DNA from: Sphingopyxis microcysteis
Lineage (GTDB): Bacteria > Pseudomonadota > Alphaproteobacteria > Sphingomonadales > Sphingomonadaceae
Direction: 5' to 3'
Assembly: GCF_012274265.1 (NCBI RefSeq)
Contig: NZ_JAANYY010000005.1
Location: 1-64,000, forward strand
DNA length: 64,000 nucleotides
Part shown: in pieces, positions 54,585 through 63,897 of the stretch
Layout of the letters: each line of letters begins with the position of its first letter
Numbering within the stretch: the stretch's first letter is position 1
Notes under the pieces: model-generated
Database searches by the model: none
Seen by the model: only the letters and a program-made list of their open reading frames with translations
Told to the model about the DNA's origin: nothing
Made by a program: the position numbers and the translations under genes

Positions 54585-56018
54585 ATGAGCACCGAAACGC
54601 ACCTCAAGCAAAATTACATCGGCGGCCGCTGGGTCGACAGCAAGGGCGGCAAGCTCCACGACGTCATCAATCCCGCGACCGAAGAAGCCGCCTCGACCGT
54701 CGTGCTCGGCACCGCCGCCGACGTCGACGACGCGGTGGCGGCGGCGAAGGAAGCGTTCAAAAGCTTTTCGCAGACCACGCGCGAGGAACGGCTCGACCTG
54801 CTGAACCGCATCGTCGAGGAATATAAGAAGCGCGGCGCCGATCTTGCCAAATCGATGGCATCCGAAATGGGCGCGCCGGTCAGCTTCGCGGGCACCGCGC
54901 AGGTCGGTGCCGGCATCGGCGGCTTCCTCGGCACGATCGCCGCGCTCAAAGATTTCAGCTTCACCGAAAAATATGCCGCGGGCATGATCGCCTATGAGCC
55001 GATCGGCGTCGTCGGCATGATCACGCCGTGGAACTGGCCGCTCAATCAGATCGCGCTGAAGGTCGCCCCCGCGCTCGCCGCGGGCAACACGATGGTACTG
55101 AAACCGTCCGAAGAATGCCCCGGCAACGCGGTGATCTTCGCCGAGATCCTCGACGCCGCGGGCGTCCCGCCGGGTGTTTTCAACCTCGTCCAGGGCGACG
55201 GTCCGACCGTCGGCAACGCAATCAGCGCGCATCCGGGCATCGACATGGTGAGCTTCACCGGCTCGACCCGCGCGGGCATCCTCGTCGCCAAGGCCGCGGC
55301 CGATACGGTCAAGCGCGTCCATCAGGAACTTGGCGGCAAGTCGCCCAACATCGTCCTGCCCGACGCCGATTTCGCCGCCGTGCTGCCCCCGACCGTGCAG
55401 GGCGTGCTGGTCAACACCGGCCAGAGCTGCATCGCGCCGACGCGCATCCTGGTCCAGAAGGAGCGCGAGGCCGAGGCGGTCGGCGTCATCAAGGCGATGT
55501 TCGACGGCACGCAGGTCGGCGACCCGATGAGCGAGGGCGGCCACATCGGCCCCGTCGTCAACAAGGCGCAGTTCGACAAGATCCAGGGGTTGATCCAGTC
55601 GGCGATCGACGAAGGCGCGACGCTGGAGACCGGCGGCACCGGCCTGCCCTCGAACGTCAACCGCGGCTATTACATCAAGCCGACGGTCTTTTCGGGCGTC
55701 ACCCCCGACATGCGCATCGCGAAGGAAGAAGTATTCGGCCCCGTCGCCACGGTCATGGCCTATGACACGCTGGAACAGGCGGTCGATATTGCCAATGACA
55801 CCGAATATGGCCTGTCGGCAGTCGTCTCGGGCGACCCCGCCAAGGCCGCCGAAATCGCGCCGAAGCTGCGCGCCGGCATGGTCGCGGTCAACGCCTGGGG
55901 TCCGGGGCCGGGCGCGGCGTTCGGCGGCTACAAGGCGTCGGGTAACGGCCGCGAAGGCGGCGTGTTCGGGCTCAAGGATTTCATGGAAGTGAAGTCGATC
56001 AGCGGTATTCCGGCGTAA
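54585..56018 (+). CDS. Aldehyde dehydrogenase family protein
   Basis: 477 residues. NAD(P)-dependent aldehyde oxidation. GMITPWNWPLNQIALK, FTGSTRAGI (cofactor), ELGGKSPNIVL (general base Glu), and Cys282 in GQSCIAPTRI are all present. Substrate is unknown. Met at 54585 is favoured by a seven-base gap from GGGAG; the previous Met (54582) is equally in frame. A large repeat follows the stop. Confidence 0.94.
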   Translation: MSTETHLKQNYIGGRWVDSKGGKLHDVINPATEEAASTVVLGTAADVDDAVAAAKEAFKSFSQTTREERLDLLNRIVEEYKKRGADLAKSMASEMGAPVSFAGTAQVGAGIGGFLGTIAALKDFSFTEKYAAGMIAYEPIGVVGMITPWNWPLNQIALKVAPALAAGNTMVLKPSEECPGNAVIFAEILDAAGVPPGVFNLVQGDGPTVGNAISAHPGIDMVSFTGSTRAGILVAKAAADTVKRVHQELGGKSPNIVLPDADFAAVLPPTVQGVLVNTGQSCIAPTRILVQKEREAEAVGVIKAMFDGTQVGDPMSEGGHIGPVVNKAQFDKIQGLIQSAIDEGATLETGGTGLPSNVNRGYYIKPTVFSGVTPDMRIAKEEVFGPVATVMAYDTLEQAVDIANDTEYGLSAVVSGDPAKAAEIAPKLRAGMVAVNAWGPGPGAAFGGYKASGNGREGGVFGLKDFMEVKSISGIPA

Positions 56019-56028
56019 CGGAATCTAC

Positions 56029-56160
56029 GCTCTCCCCTTCAGGGGAGGGCAGCGAGACTTGGCAGCTTGCTGCCTAGTCGCAGCGGGTGGGGGGTCAGCG
56101 GCCTTGCGCAAGGCCGCTGACCCCCCACCCCAACCCCTCCCCTGAAGGGGAGGGGCTTTT
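56029..56160. repeat. Large nested palindromic element (copy A)
   Basis: About 130 bases between aldehyde dehydrogenase and argJ. Inner arms 56085-56107 and 56108-56130 are perfect 23-base complements with no loop; outer arms CCCCTTCAGGGGAGGG and complement frame them. A 36-base block (56051-56086) is identical to one at 61812-61847, so this is a dispersed element. The ending AGGGGCTTTT may terminate transcription. Confidence 0.9.
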
Positions 56161-56192
56161 GATTCCGGCGACCAACGGCTATGCGCCCCTGC

Positions 56193-57419
56193 ATGACCAC
56201 CCGCTCCCCGCTCGCCCCTGCCACCTTTCCTGCCCTCCCCGAGATCGCCGGGGTCACGCGCCGCGTCGCGCGCGCGCAGTACAAGAATTGGGACCGCTGC
56301 GACCTGACCTATGTCGAGCTCGCGCCCGGCACCACGGTCGCGGGCGTGTTCACCCGCAATGTCTGCTGTTCGTCAGAAGTCGAGCTTGGGCGTGAGCAGA
56401 TCAAGGGCGGCAAGGGCCGCGCGCTGATCGTCAACGCGGGCAACAGCAATGCCTTCACCGGCTATCGCGGCCGCGAGGCGGTCGAGGCGATCATGGAACA
56501 GGTGGCCGCTCATCTCGGCTGCGACGCGAAGGACGTGTTCGTCAGCTCGACCGGCGTGATCGGCGTACCGCTGCCCAAGGACAAGGCGCGCGCCGGGGTC
56601 GCGGCCGCGCTCACCGCCGAGCCCTGCTCATGGGAAGCCGCCGCCGAAACGATCGGTACCACCGACACTTTCGCCAAGGGCGCCGCCGCCAGCGCAATCG
56701 TCGGCGACCGGACCGTCCACGTCGCGGGCATCGTCAAGGGATCGGGAATGATCGCCCCCGACATGGCGACGATGCTCGGCTATATCTTCACCGACGCCGC
56801 GGTCGCGCCCGCGCTGTTGCAGGACATGCTGCGCGAAGCCACCGGCGGCAGTTTCAACGCGATCACCGTCGACAGCGACACCTCGACCAGCGACACGGTG
56901 CTGCTCTTCGCGACCGGACAGGCGGGGGGCGCCACGCTCACGACGCGCGACGATCCGGGCGCCGATGCGCTTTATGCCGCGATCCGCGCGGTCGCGCTCG
57001 ACCTTGCGCATCAGGTCGTCCGCGATGGCGAAGGCGCGTCGAAATTCATCGAGATCGAGGTTAGCGGCGCGACCAGCGACGACAGCGCCAAGCGCGTCGC
57101 GCTTGCGATCGCCAATTCGCCGCTCGTCAAAACCGCGATCGCGGGCGAGGATGCGAACTGGGGCCGCGTAGTCATGGCGGTCGGCAAGGCGGGCGAACCC
57201 GCCGACCGCGACCGGCTCGCGATCCGTTTCGGCGATCATTGGGTCGCGAAAGACGGGCTGCCCGTCGAAGGTTATGACGAGGCGCCCGTCGCCGCACACC
57301 TCAAGGGGCAGGACATCCGCATCGGCGCCGACCTCGGCCTCGGCGATGGGTGCGCGACCGTATGGACCTGCGATCTGACGCACGGTTATATCAGCATCAA
57401 CGCCGATTATCGCAGCTGA
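56193..57419 (+). CDS. argJ: Bifunctional ornithine acetyltransferase/N-acetylglutamate synthase
   Basis: 408 residues. Transfers acetyl from N-acetylornithine to glutamate, closing the arginine acetyl cycle. The autocleavage site is within KGSGMIAPDMATMLGYI, at Ala-Thr; the N-terminal VNAGNSNAFTG and C-terminal GEDANWGRVVMAVGKAG motifs are standard. No good ribosome-binding site; ATG at 56193 matches homologues, 56181 is possible. Partner of argB at 10695. Confidence 0.94.
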   Translation: MTTRSPLAPATFPALPEIAGVTRRVARAQYKNWDRCDLTYVELAPGTTVAGVFTRNVCCSSEVELGREQIKGGKGRALIVNAGNSNAFTGYRGREAVEAIMEQVAAHLGCDAKDVFVSSTGVIGVPLPKDKARAGVAAALTAEPCSWEAAAETIGTTDTFAKGAAASAIVGDRTVHVAGIVKGSGMIAPDMATMLGYIFTDAAVAPALLQDMLREATGGSFNAITVDSDTSTSDTVLLFATGQAGGATLTTRDDPGADALYAAIRAVALDLAHQVVRDGEGASKFIEIEVSGATSDDSAKRVALAIANSPLVKTAIAGEDANWGRVVMAVGKAGEPADRDRLAIRFGDHWVAKDGLPVEGYDEAPVAAHLKGQDIRIGADLGLGDGCATVWTCDLTHGYISINADYRS

Positions 57420-57473
57420 CGCCTGACGCGGCGGCATTGCCCGGACTGGTGGCGGGCTTGGCGCCCCCGGATG

Positions 57474-58313
57474 TCAATTCCAGGGCGGCGCGTTCAGCCC
57501 TTTGGGGCTGGCGGTGAAAATCTCGCAGCCCGTTTCGGTGATGCCGATACTATGTTCGAACTGTGCCGACAGCGAGCGGTCGCGGGTCACCGCGGTCCAG
57601 CCGTCGGCGAGCATCTTCACCGCATATTTGCCGGTGTTGATCATCGGCTCGATGGTGAAGAACATGCCGGGGCGAAGCTCGGGCCCCGTCCCGGGGCGGC
57701 CCGCATGGACCACCTCGGGCGCATCGTGGAACATCTGGCCGAGCCCGTGGCCGCAGAAATCGCGGACGACCGAATAACGGTGGCGTTCGGCATGCGTCTG
57801 AATCGCATGCGCGACGTCGCCCATCCGATTGCCGGGCTTCGCCTGTTCGATCCCGAGCATCAGGCATTCATAGGTCACCTCGACGAGGCGCTTCGCCTTG
57901 ATCGGGACATCGCCGACCAGATACATGCGGCTCGTGTCGCCATGCCAACCGTCGACGATGGAGGTCACGTCGATATTGACGATGTCGCCCTCGCGCACCG
58001 GCTTGTCGTCGGGAATGCCGTGGCAGACGACATGGTTGATGCTGGTGCAGCAGCTGTGCGTGAAACCGCGATAACCGAGCGTCGCGGGGATGCCGCCGCC
58101 ATCGAGCATCATCGTGCGGACGAGGTCGTCGATCGCTGCCGTGGTCACGCCCGGCTGGACGAAGGGAACCAGCGCATCGAGGATTTCAGCCGACAGCCGC
58201 CCCGCCTTGCGCATGCCAGCAAAACCCGCCTCGTCGTGCAGCTTGATCGTGCCGTCGCGCACCGGCGTGGGGGCGCCAGCGTCGGCGGTGGTTACGGAGA
58301 CATAGTCGTACAT
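57474..58313 (-). CDS. map: Methionine aminopeptidase, type I
   Basis: 279 residues. Removes N-terminal Met. The metal centre ligands are present: IDVTSIVDGWHGDTSRM, GHGLGQMFH, TIEPMIN and QFEHSIGIT. A short N-terminal extension of about 20 residues precedes the catalytic core. Transcribed toward argJ. A dispersed palindrome lies upstream, 58 bases from the start. Confidence 0.95.
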   Translation of the reverse strand: MYDYVSVTTADAGAPTPVRDGTIKLHDEAGFAGMRKAGRLSAEILDALVPFVQPGVTTAAIDDLVRTMMLDGGGIPATLGYRGFTHSCCTSINHVVCHGIPDDKPVREGDIVNIDVTSIVDGWHGDTSRMYLVGDVPIKAKRLVEVTYECLMLGIEQAKPGNRMGDVAHAIQTHAERHRYSVVRDFCGHGLGQMFHDAPEVVHAGRPGTGPELRPGMFFTIEPMINTGKYAVKMLADGWTAVTRDRSLSAQFEHSIGITETGCEIFTASPKGLNAPPWN

Positions 58314-58370
58314 GGGTGTGATATAGGCGATGTGGCGCCAAATTGCGAGGGGCGACCCAAACCCCCATTT

Positions 58371-58446
58371 GTCATTCCGGCGGAGGCCGGGATCTCGACA
58401 TTGCGTTAGGCCGCACCGTTGAGATCCCGGCCTTCGCCGGGATGAC
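58371..58446. repeat. Dispersed palindrome (GTCATCCCGGCGAAGGCCGG family), copy 3
   Basis: Left arm has two variants (GTCATTCCGGCGGAGGCC), right arm is the standard complement ending 58446. Lies between map and clpA, both on the minus strand, 16 bases after clpA's stop. Confidence 0.9.
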
Positions 58447-58462
58447 GATATTTATTTCGGCG

Positions 58463-60811
58463 CTACTCCGCCGCCTTCTTCGCCTTGTCGGCCTTTGGCG
58501 TTTTGGCCTTGCCCTTGCCCGCTTTTGGCGGGGCCGAGACGATTTCGAACGCCAGCGGATTGCCGACATGGGCGTCCTCGCCGGTCTTCATCTTCACCTT
58601 GACCTCGCCGCCATGGACGAGCTTGCCGAAGAGCAGTTCCTCGGCGAGCGGCTGCTTGATCTTTTCCTGGATCAGGCGGCCCATCGGACGCGCGCCATAG
58701 AGCTTGTCATAGCCCTTGCCGGTCAGCCATTCGCGCGCCGCATCGTCGAGCTGGATGTGGACGTTGCGGTCGGCAAGCTGCAGTTCGAGCTCGAGGATGA
58801 ACTTGTCGACGACGCGCGCGACGACCTCGGGCGGCAGATAGCCGAACGGCACGATCGCATCGAGGCGATTGCGGAATTCGGGGGTGAACATGCGCTTCAC
58901 CGCCTCTTCCTGGACATCCTCGCGCGTCGACTGACCGAAGCCGATCGATTCGCGCGCCATGTCGCTCGCGCCCGCATTGGTCGTCATGATCAGAATGACG
59001 TTGCGGAAGTCGACGGTCTTGCCGTGGTGGTCGGTCAGGCGGCCGTTGTCCATCACCTGCAACAGGATGTTGAACAGGTCGGGATGCGCCTTTTCGATCT
59101 CGTCGAGCAACAGCACGCAATGCGGGTTCTGGTCGATCGCATCGGTGAGCAGCCCGCCCTGATCGTAACCGACATAGCCCGGCGGCGCCCCGATCAGGCG
59201 GCTGACCGAATGGCGCTCCATATATTCGCTCATGTCGAAGCGCTGGAGCGGGATGCCCATGATCGACGCGAGCTGCTTGGCGACCTCGGTCTTGCCGACG
59301 CCGGTCGGGCCGCTGAACAGATAATTGCCGATCGGCTTTTCGAGATCGCGGAGGCCCGCGCGGCTCAGCTTGATCGCCGACGACAGCACCTCGATCGCGG
59401 TGTTCTGGCCGAAGACGACGCGCTTCAGGTCGGTTTCGAGGCTGGCGAGCGTCGCCTTGTCGTCGGTCGACACCGACTTGGGCGGGATGCGCGCCATCGT
59501 CGCGATCACGGCCTCGATCTCCTTGGCGGTGATCGTCTTCTTGCGCTTCGACGGGGCGACGAGCATCTGCATCGCGCCGACTTCGTCGATCACGTCGATC
59601 GCCTTGTCGGGCAATTTGCGGTCGTTGATGTAGCGCGCCGACAGGTCGACCGCGGCGTTGATCGCATCCTGCGTGTAACGCACCTGGTGATGCGCCTCGA
59701 ATGCGCTGCGCAAGCCCGCGAGGATCTTCTTCGTGTCTTCGAGCGTCGGTTCGACGACGTCGATCTTCTGGAACCGGCGCAGCAGCGCGCGGTCCTTCTC
59801 GAAATGGTTGCGGAACTCCTTGTACGTCGTCGAGCCGATGCAGCGGATGACGCCGCCCGACAAAGCGGGCTTGAGCAGGTTCGACGCGTCCATCGCGCCG
59901 CCCGACGTGGCACCCGCACCGATGACGGTGTGGATCTCGTCGATGAACAGGATCGCGTGCGGCAGGCCTTCGAGTTCGGTGACGACCTGTTTCAGCCGTT
60001 CCTCGAAATCACCCCTGTACCGGGTGCCCGCGAGCAGCGCGCCCATGTCGAGCGAATAGATGACCGCGGGCAGCAGCACCTCGGGCACGTCGCCCTCGAT
60101 GATCTTGCGCGCGAGCCCCTCGGCGATCGCGGTCTTGCCGACGCCGGGATCGCCGACATAGAGCGGGTTGTTCTTGCTGCGGCGGCAGAGGATCTGGATC
60201 GTGCGATCGACCTCGGCGCTGCGTCCGATCAGCGGGTCGACCTTGCCGCCCTTCGCCTTTTCGTTGAGGTTGACGGTGAACTGGTCGAGCGCGGTTTCCT
60301 TCTTGGACTTGCCGTCCGCCTTGTCCTTTGTTTCTTCCTTTTCCTCGGGCTCGGCCTGCACCGCGGGCTTGCCGCCCTTGCCGACGCCGTGGCTCAAATA
60401 GGAGACCGCGTCGAGCCGCGTCAGATCCTGCTGCTGGAGGAAATAGACGGCGTAGGATTCGCGTTCGGAGAAAAGCGCGACGAGGACGTTGGCGCCCGTC
60501 ACTTCATCCTTGCCCGACGACTGGACGTGCAGGATCGCGCGCTGGACGACGCGCTGGAAACCCGACGTCGGCGACGGGTCGCTGTGCCCCTCAACTTTCA
60601 AACTGTCGAGTTCGGTGTCGAGATAGTGGACGACCGCCGATTGCAGGTCGTCGAGCGCGACGCCGCAGGCGCGCATCACTTCGGCGGCATGCTCGTCGTC
60701 GATCAGCGCATAGAGCAGATGCTCGAGCGTCGCATATTCATGGTGGCGCTCCGAAGCGGCCTTCAGCGCGTTATGGAGGGTCTTTTCGAGGCTTTCCGAA
60801 AAGGACGGCAT
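58463..60811 (-). CDS. clpA: ATP-dependent Clp protease ATPase subunit ClpA
   Basis: 782 residues, ClpA-type AAA+ unfoldase for ClpP. N-terminal double Clp-N domain (1-145), an acidic/lysine linker (about 150-175), first AAA+ domain with GDPGVGKT (220-227) and ILFIDEIHT, second with GPTGVGKTE and VLLLDEIEKAHPD. The ClpP-docking IGF loop (ESIGFGQST) is intact. Unlike many relatives the adaptor clpS is not adjacent. ATG at 60811 has AAGGAG with a nine-base gap; a Met three codons upstream abuts the site. Confidence 0.95.
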   Translation of the reverse strand: MPSFSESLEKTLHNALKAASERHHEYATLEHLLYALIDDEHAAEVMRACGVALDDLQSAVVHYLDTELDSLKVEGHSDPSPTSGFQRVVQRAILHVQSSGKDEVTGANVLVALFSERESYAVYFLQQQDLTRLDAVSYLSHGVGKGGKPAVQAEPEEKEETKDKADGKSKKETALDQFTVNLNEKAKGGKVDPLIGRSAEVDRTIQILCRRSKNNPLYVGDPGVGKTAIAEGLARKIIEGDVPEVLLPAVIYSLDMGALLAGTRYRGDFEERLKQVVTELEGLPHAILFIDEIHTVIGAGATSGGAMDASNLLKPALSGGVIRCIGSTTYKEFRNHFEKDRALLRRFQKIDVVEPTLEDTKKILAGLRSAFEAHHQVRYTQDAINAAVDLSARYINDRKLPDKAIDVIDEVGAMQMLVAPSKRKKTITAKEIEAVIATMARIPPKSVSTDDKATLASLETDLKRVVFGQNTAIEVLSSAIKLSRAGLRDLEKPIGNYLFSGPTGVGKTEVAKQLASIMGIPLQRFDMSEYMERHSVSRLIGAPPGYVGYDQGGLLTDAIDQNPHCVLLLDEIEKAHPDLFNILLQVMDNGRLTDHHGKTVDFRNVILIMTTNAGASDMARESIGFGQSTREDVQEEAVKRMFTPEFRNRLDAIVPFGYLPPEVVARVVDKFILELELQLADRNVHIQLDDAAREWLTGKGYDKLYGARPMGRLIQEKIKQPLAEELLFGKLVHGGEVKVKMKTGEDAHVGNPLAFEIVSAPPKAGKGKAKTPKADKAKKAAE

Positions 60812-61065
60812 GGGTCTCATCTCCTTGCGGGGACGACGCCGGGGAGATGGCGGCCCCCTTAGGAACGTAACGTGGCGATGCCGCCGCCCCACCGCAAGGG
60901 AAAAGCGGTCGGCTTTGTGAAATTACGATGGCAGGGGTTGTATTATGGTTAACGGGATGTTCGGATTGGGTCGAGGTTCTGCAATGCGCCTCGCGACGAT
61001 CCGTTCAAGGGTGGAAAACGCGGCCCTGGGCTTTGAGCGCATGCGGTATTTGCGATCCGTCGGGT

Positions 61066-61124
61066 CTTAAAGCCACAAAGGCCCCGCATGGGCGCCTCGA
61101 AACTGTGTCCTTTGTGGCCTTAAG
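61066..61124. repeat. Inverted repeat of the CTTAAAGCCACAAAGG family, copy 2
   Basis: CTTAAAGCCACAAAGG (61066-61081) and CCTTTGTGGCCTTAAG (61109-61124), one mismatch, as at 5785-5845. A further partial arm GGCGACAAAGG follows at 61124-61134. Confidence 0.8.
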
Positions 61125-61299
61125 GCGACAAAGGGCGCGGATGTGCATGTCGAAAATGTCCCCTGTGTCGCTTTGGTCGAGGGTTGCTGAAGCCGACCAT
61201 TTCAAAGAGCGTGGCGGAGGCTGGCACGGCGGAATAAAGTAGGACAGCGATTTTTTTGTCGCTCGCCCAATCTCTGTTTTGGGGTGGGGAGATGACGTA

Positions 61300-61440
61300 T
61301 TTCGTTCCTCCCCGGAACGGGGAGGTGGCAGCCCGCAGGGCTGACGGAGGGGCCGAAACCTCTCGTGATGACGCACCGTCCCGACCCCTCCACCACCGCT
61401 TCGCGGCGGTCCCCCTCCCCGTTCCGGGGAGGAATGAAAA
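61300..61440. repeat. Large palindromic element (TTCCTCCCCGGAACGGGGAGG type)
   Basis: TTCATTCC-type ends: TTCCTCCCCGGAACGGGGAGG near 61305-61325 and its complement near 61416-61436, enclosing CCGCAGGGCTGACGGAGGGG and a TTCGCGGCGG hairpin. Same architecture as the elements at 56029 and 61790 but a different sequence. Confidence 0.8.
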
Positions 61441-61456
61441 CGTCCACTTCCGGTCG

Positions 61457-61726
61457 TTACCTGCCGTCCTCCGCGCCCGTCCGATCCGCCATATCCATGA
61501 AATCGCGCGCCGTGTCGCGCTCACTCTCGTCCTTGAACGCGACGTCTAGGTCGGGGGCGACGCCGAGCATGTACATCAGCGCCCAGAGCGCGAAGCGGCG
61601 GCCCGGGTTGGTTTCGAGGCCGAAGTCGACGCGCATCCGTTCGGTGCCCGCGGCGTGCGCTTGCGCGTGGATCGCCGCCAGGTCGGCGGTGCCGAAGTAT
61701 CGGCGGAGCTGGTCGTCGAAATCCAT
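61457..61726 (-). CDS. Small hypothetical protein
   Basis: 89 residues, no signal or membrane segment. MDFDDQLRRYFGTADLAAIH, DFGLETNPGRRFALWALMYM, and a C-terminal acidic tail (RDFMDMADRTGAEDGR). Not a family I can name; similar short proteins are found in sphingomonads. It lies alone between repeats. Confidence 0.65.
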   Translation of the reverse strand: MDFDDQLRRYFGTADLAAIHAQAHAAGTERMRVDFGLETNPGRRFALWALMYMLGVAPDLDVAFKDESERDTARDFMDMADRTGAEDGR

Positions 61727-61789
61727 GTCGTCCTTTTGGACGCTTCACGCCGCTTGGCAAGTCTGGCCAGCGTCGGCTCCGTTCCTTTC

Positions 61790-61963
61790 CCTCCCCATTG
61801 ATGGGGGAGTTAGCGAGACTTGGCAGCTTGCTGCCTAGTCGCAGCGGTGGGGGTGATCTCTCGACCCGAAACGGCGGCGCAAGGACGCACCTTCACCCCC
61901 ATCCAACTCCGCCTAGCCGCTCCGCGGCAAGGCTGCGTATCCTTCCCCCATCAAGGGGGAAGG
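61790..61963. repeat. Large nested palindromic element (copy B)
   Basis: Outer arms CTCCCCATTGATGGGGGAG and CCTTCCCCCATCAAGGGGGAAGG flank a centre that includes the 36-base block at 61812-61847, identical to 56051-56086. It lies immediately upstream of the HerA-like gene, whose leader it forms. Confidence 0.85.
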
Positions 61964-62011
61964 TTGTTGATCCAGTTGTCTTTGCCCAAGCGCGCCGATA
62001 GGGCGGCCAGC

Positions 62012-63484
62012 GTGAAGACCAGCATCGACATCGGGACCGACAGCGCGGGGCAGGGCGTGCGCGTCGACGTGCAGGAACTGCTCGCGACGCGTTTGCTCGT
62101 GCAGGGCAATTCGGGGTCGGGCAAGTCGCACCTTTTGCGCCGGATCCTCGAGGAAAGCGCCGCGCTGGTGCAGCAGATCGTGATCGATCCCGAGGGCGAT
62201 TTCGTGACGCTCGCCGACGCCTACAGCCATGTCGTGATCAACGGCGGCGACTATAACGAACGCGAGATCGCGGCGATGGGCGCGCGCATTCGCGAACATC
62301 GCGCGTCGATCATCCTCAGCCTCGAATCGCTCGACATCGAGGCGCAGATGACCTGCGCCGCGGCGTTCCTGAATGCGCTGTTCGATGCGCCGCGCGAGCA
62401 TTGGTTTCCCGCGCTGGTGGTGGTCGACGAGGCGCAGATGTTCGCGCCGAGCGTCGCGGGTGACGTCGCCGACACGGTCCGCCGCGCGAGCCTTGGCGCG
62501 ATGACGAATCTGATGTGCCGCGGGCGCAAGCGCGGTCTGGCGGGCGCGATCGCGACGCAGCGGCTGGCAAAGCTCGCCAAGAATGTCGCCGCCGAGGCGA
62601 GCAATTTCCTGATGGGGCGCACCTTCCTCGACATCGACATGGCGCGCGCCGCCGACCTGCTCGGCATGGAGCGGCGGCAGGCCGAGACGATCCGCGACCT
62701 CGAACGCGGGCATTTTCTCGGGCTCGGCCCCGCCATCTCGCGCCGCCCGATCGCGGTGCGCATCGGGTCGACGCAGACCTCGACACGGCTGGGCACGCAC
62801 GGGCTGATGCCGCTGCCATCGGCGGGCGGCGACGATATGCGCTCGATGCTGTTCACCGAGATGGAGGCGCCCGCAGCACCGCGCGTCTTTGCGCCCGAGC
62901 CCGAACCGGTCGCAGCCAGCGAGGTGCTGGAGCGGATCGCGGCGAGCGAAGGACTTCACGAAGATCGCGACGCGCCGCCCGTCCTCGACATCGTCGCTGC
63001 GGTCGAGGAAGCGGAGCAGAGCGACGCGGTGGTGGTCGCGATGCTTGAAGAGATGCTCGCCGACGCCGAGAGCGCCTTCCAGCCCGAATCCTTCCTCTAC
63101 CAGGATTTTTCGGTGCGGTGCCGAATGGCGAAGCTGAAGAAGGTGCCGCTCGACCTGGCGGCGTTTCGCTACCGCTTCGCGCTTGCCAAGGGCGGCGTGT
63201 TCGACCCGTCCGCGCCGCGCTGGGCCGAGGCATTGCGCGTGGCCGAACGCCTGCCCGACGATATGCTGGCGCCCTTCCTGCAAATCGCGCGCGCTGCGCT
63301 CGACGGCGAACCGTGTCCCGACGACGAGGTGCTGGGCCGCGCCTATGGCAGCCATTCGCCGGGGCGCATCCGGCGGCTGGTGGAGTATATGGAAAAGCAG
63401 GGCGCGATCGTCGTGCGGTCCGATTTCGGGGGGCGGCGGTCGATCGGCATTCCCGAGCTGGGGCTGAGCACCGAGGCGGAGTAA
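62012..63484 (+). CDS. HerA/DUF87-type ATP-binding protein
   Basis: 490 residues. N-terminal HerA-like ATPase: Walker A GNSGSGKSHLLRR, Walker B VVVDEAQMFAPSV, arginine-finger region RGRKRGLAGAIATQRLAK, DLERGHFLGLGP. C-terminal part (about 290-490) has no known domain but ends in a winged-helix-like stretch (GRIRRLVEYMEKQGAIVVRS). HerA-like ATPases pump or process DNA; a partner nuclease (NurA) is not adjacent. GTG at 62012 is the best start, though TTG codons at 61964-61976 sit beside a GGGGGAAGG and could begin a 12-16-residue longer protein. Confidence 0.8.
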   Translation: MKTSIDIGTDSAGQGVRVDVQELLATRLLVQGNSGSGKSHLLRRILEESAALVQQIVIDPEGDFVTLADAYSHVVINGGDYNEREIAAMGARIREHRASIILSLESLDIEAQMTCAAAFLNALFDAPREHWFPALVVVDEAQMFAPSVAGDVADTVRRASLGAMTNLMCRGRKRGLAGAIATQRLAKLAKNVAAEASNFLMGRTFLDIDMARAADLLGMERRQAETIRDLERGHFLGLGPAISRRPIAVRIGSTQTSTRLGTHGLMPLPSAGGDDMRSMLFTEMEAPAAPRVFAPEPEPVAASEVLERIAASEGLHEDRDAPPVLDIVAAVEEAEQSDAVVVAMLEEMLADAESAFQPESFLYQDFSVRCRMAKLKKVPLDLAAFRYRFALAKGGVFDPSAPRWAEALRVAERLPDDMLAPFLQIARAALDGEPCPDDEVLGRAYGSHSPGRIRRLVEYMEKQGAIVVRSDFGGRRSIGIPELGLSTEAE

Positions 63485-63490
63485 TCTGAC

Positions 63491-63566
63491 GTCATCCCGG
63501 CGAAGGCCGGGATCTCGACGTTGCGTCATTATTTGCCGGTGAGATCCCGGCCTTCGCCGGGATGAC
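63491..63566. repeat. Dispersed palindrome (GTCATCCCGGCGAAGGCCGG family), copy 4
   Basis: Perfect arms GTCATCCCGGCGAAGGCC (63491-63508) and complement at 63549-63566, between convergent HerA-like and DUF1192 genes. Confidence 0.93.
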
Positions 63567-63601
63567 GATCGATAAGAAAGCGCGCCCGTTGCTTTTTTAC
63601 T

Positions 63602-63799
63602 CTACCCCTTTTTGAACAGCGCGTCGGCGATCGCCTTGTGGCTGGTGGCGGCGGCGCGGTGCGCCTTGACGCGCGCGATTTCGGCCTCGAGCGTCGCGAT
63701 ACGGTCATCGAGTTCGCTCACCGACAGCGGGTCGAGCGGTTGCCGGGTCAGCGCCGCGAGCGCATCGTCGCGGCGGCGGGGAAGATCGTCATCGTCCAT
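63602..63799 (-). CDS. DUF1192 family protein
   Basis: 65 residues. MDDDDLPRR start and DPLSVSELDDRIATLEAEIAR core are the family hallmarks; the C-terminal half is a short coiled coil. Function unknown. Divergent from the quinone oxidoreductase gene, the usual order in sphingomonads. Confidence 0.9.
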   Translation of the reverse strand: MDDDDLPRRRDDALAALTRQPLDPLSVSELDDRIATLEAEIARVKAHRAAATSHKAIADALFKKG

Positions 63800-63897
63800 G
63801 GCGGTTCCTCCTGAAAAGCCTCGCGACTGTTGACCCGGTGCGCCGCGCTGTCAATAAGGTGGCCGTAAGGGCGAAGTGAAAAGTGGGGAAAATCAAC

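Larger units (their letters stand above)
60812..61456. other. Repeat-rich stretch without genes
   Basis: 645 bases upstream of clpA. I see no gene worth calling; a 104-codon plus frame at 60928 is made of repeat arms and is probably not translated. Two repeat elements sit here (61066-61124 and 61300-61440), and the clpA promoter must lie near 60812-60950. Confidence 0.6.

Noticed and set aside
58343..60862. 839-codon plus-strand frame
   Set aside because: Antisense of clpA; no domains or start signal.
60928..61242. 104-codon plus-strand frame upstream of clpA
   Set aside because: Composed of inverted-repeat arms, no homology seen.
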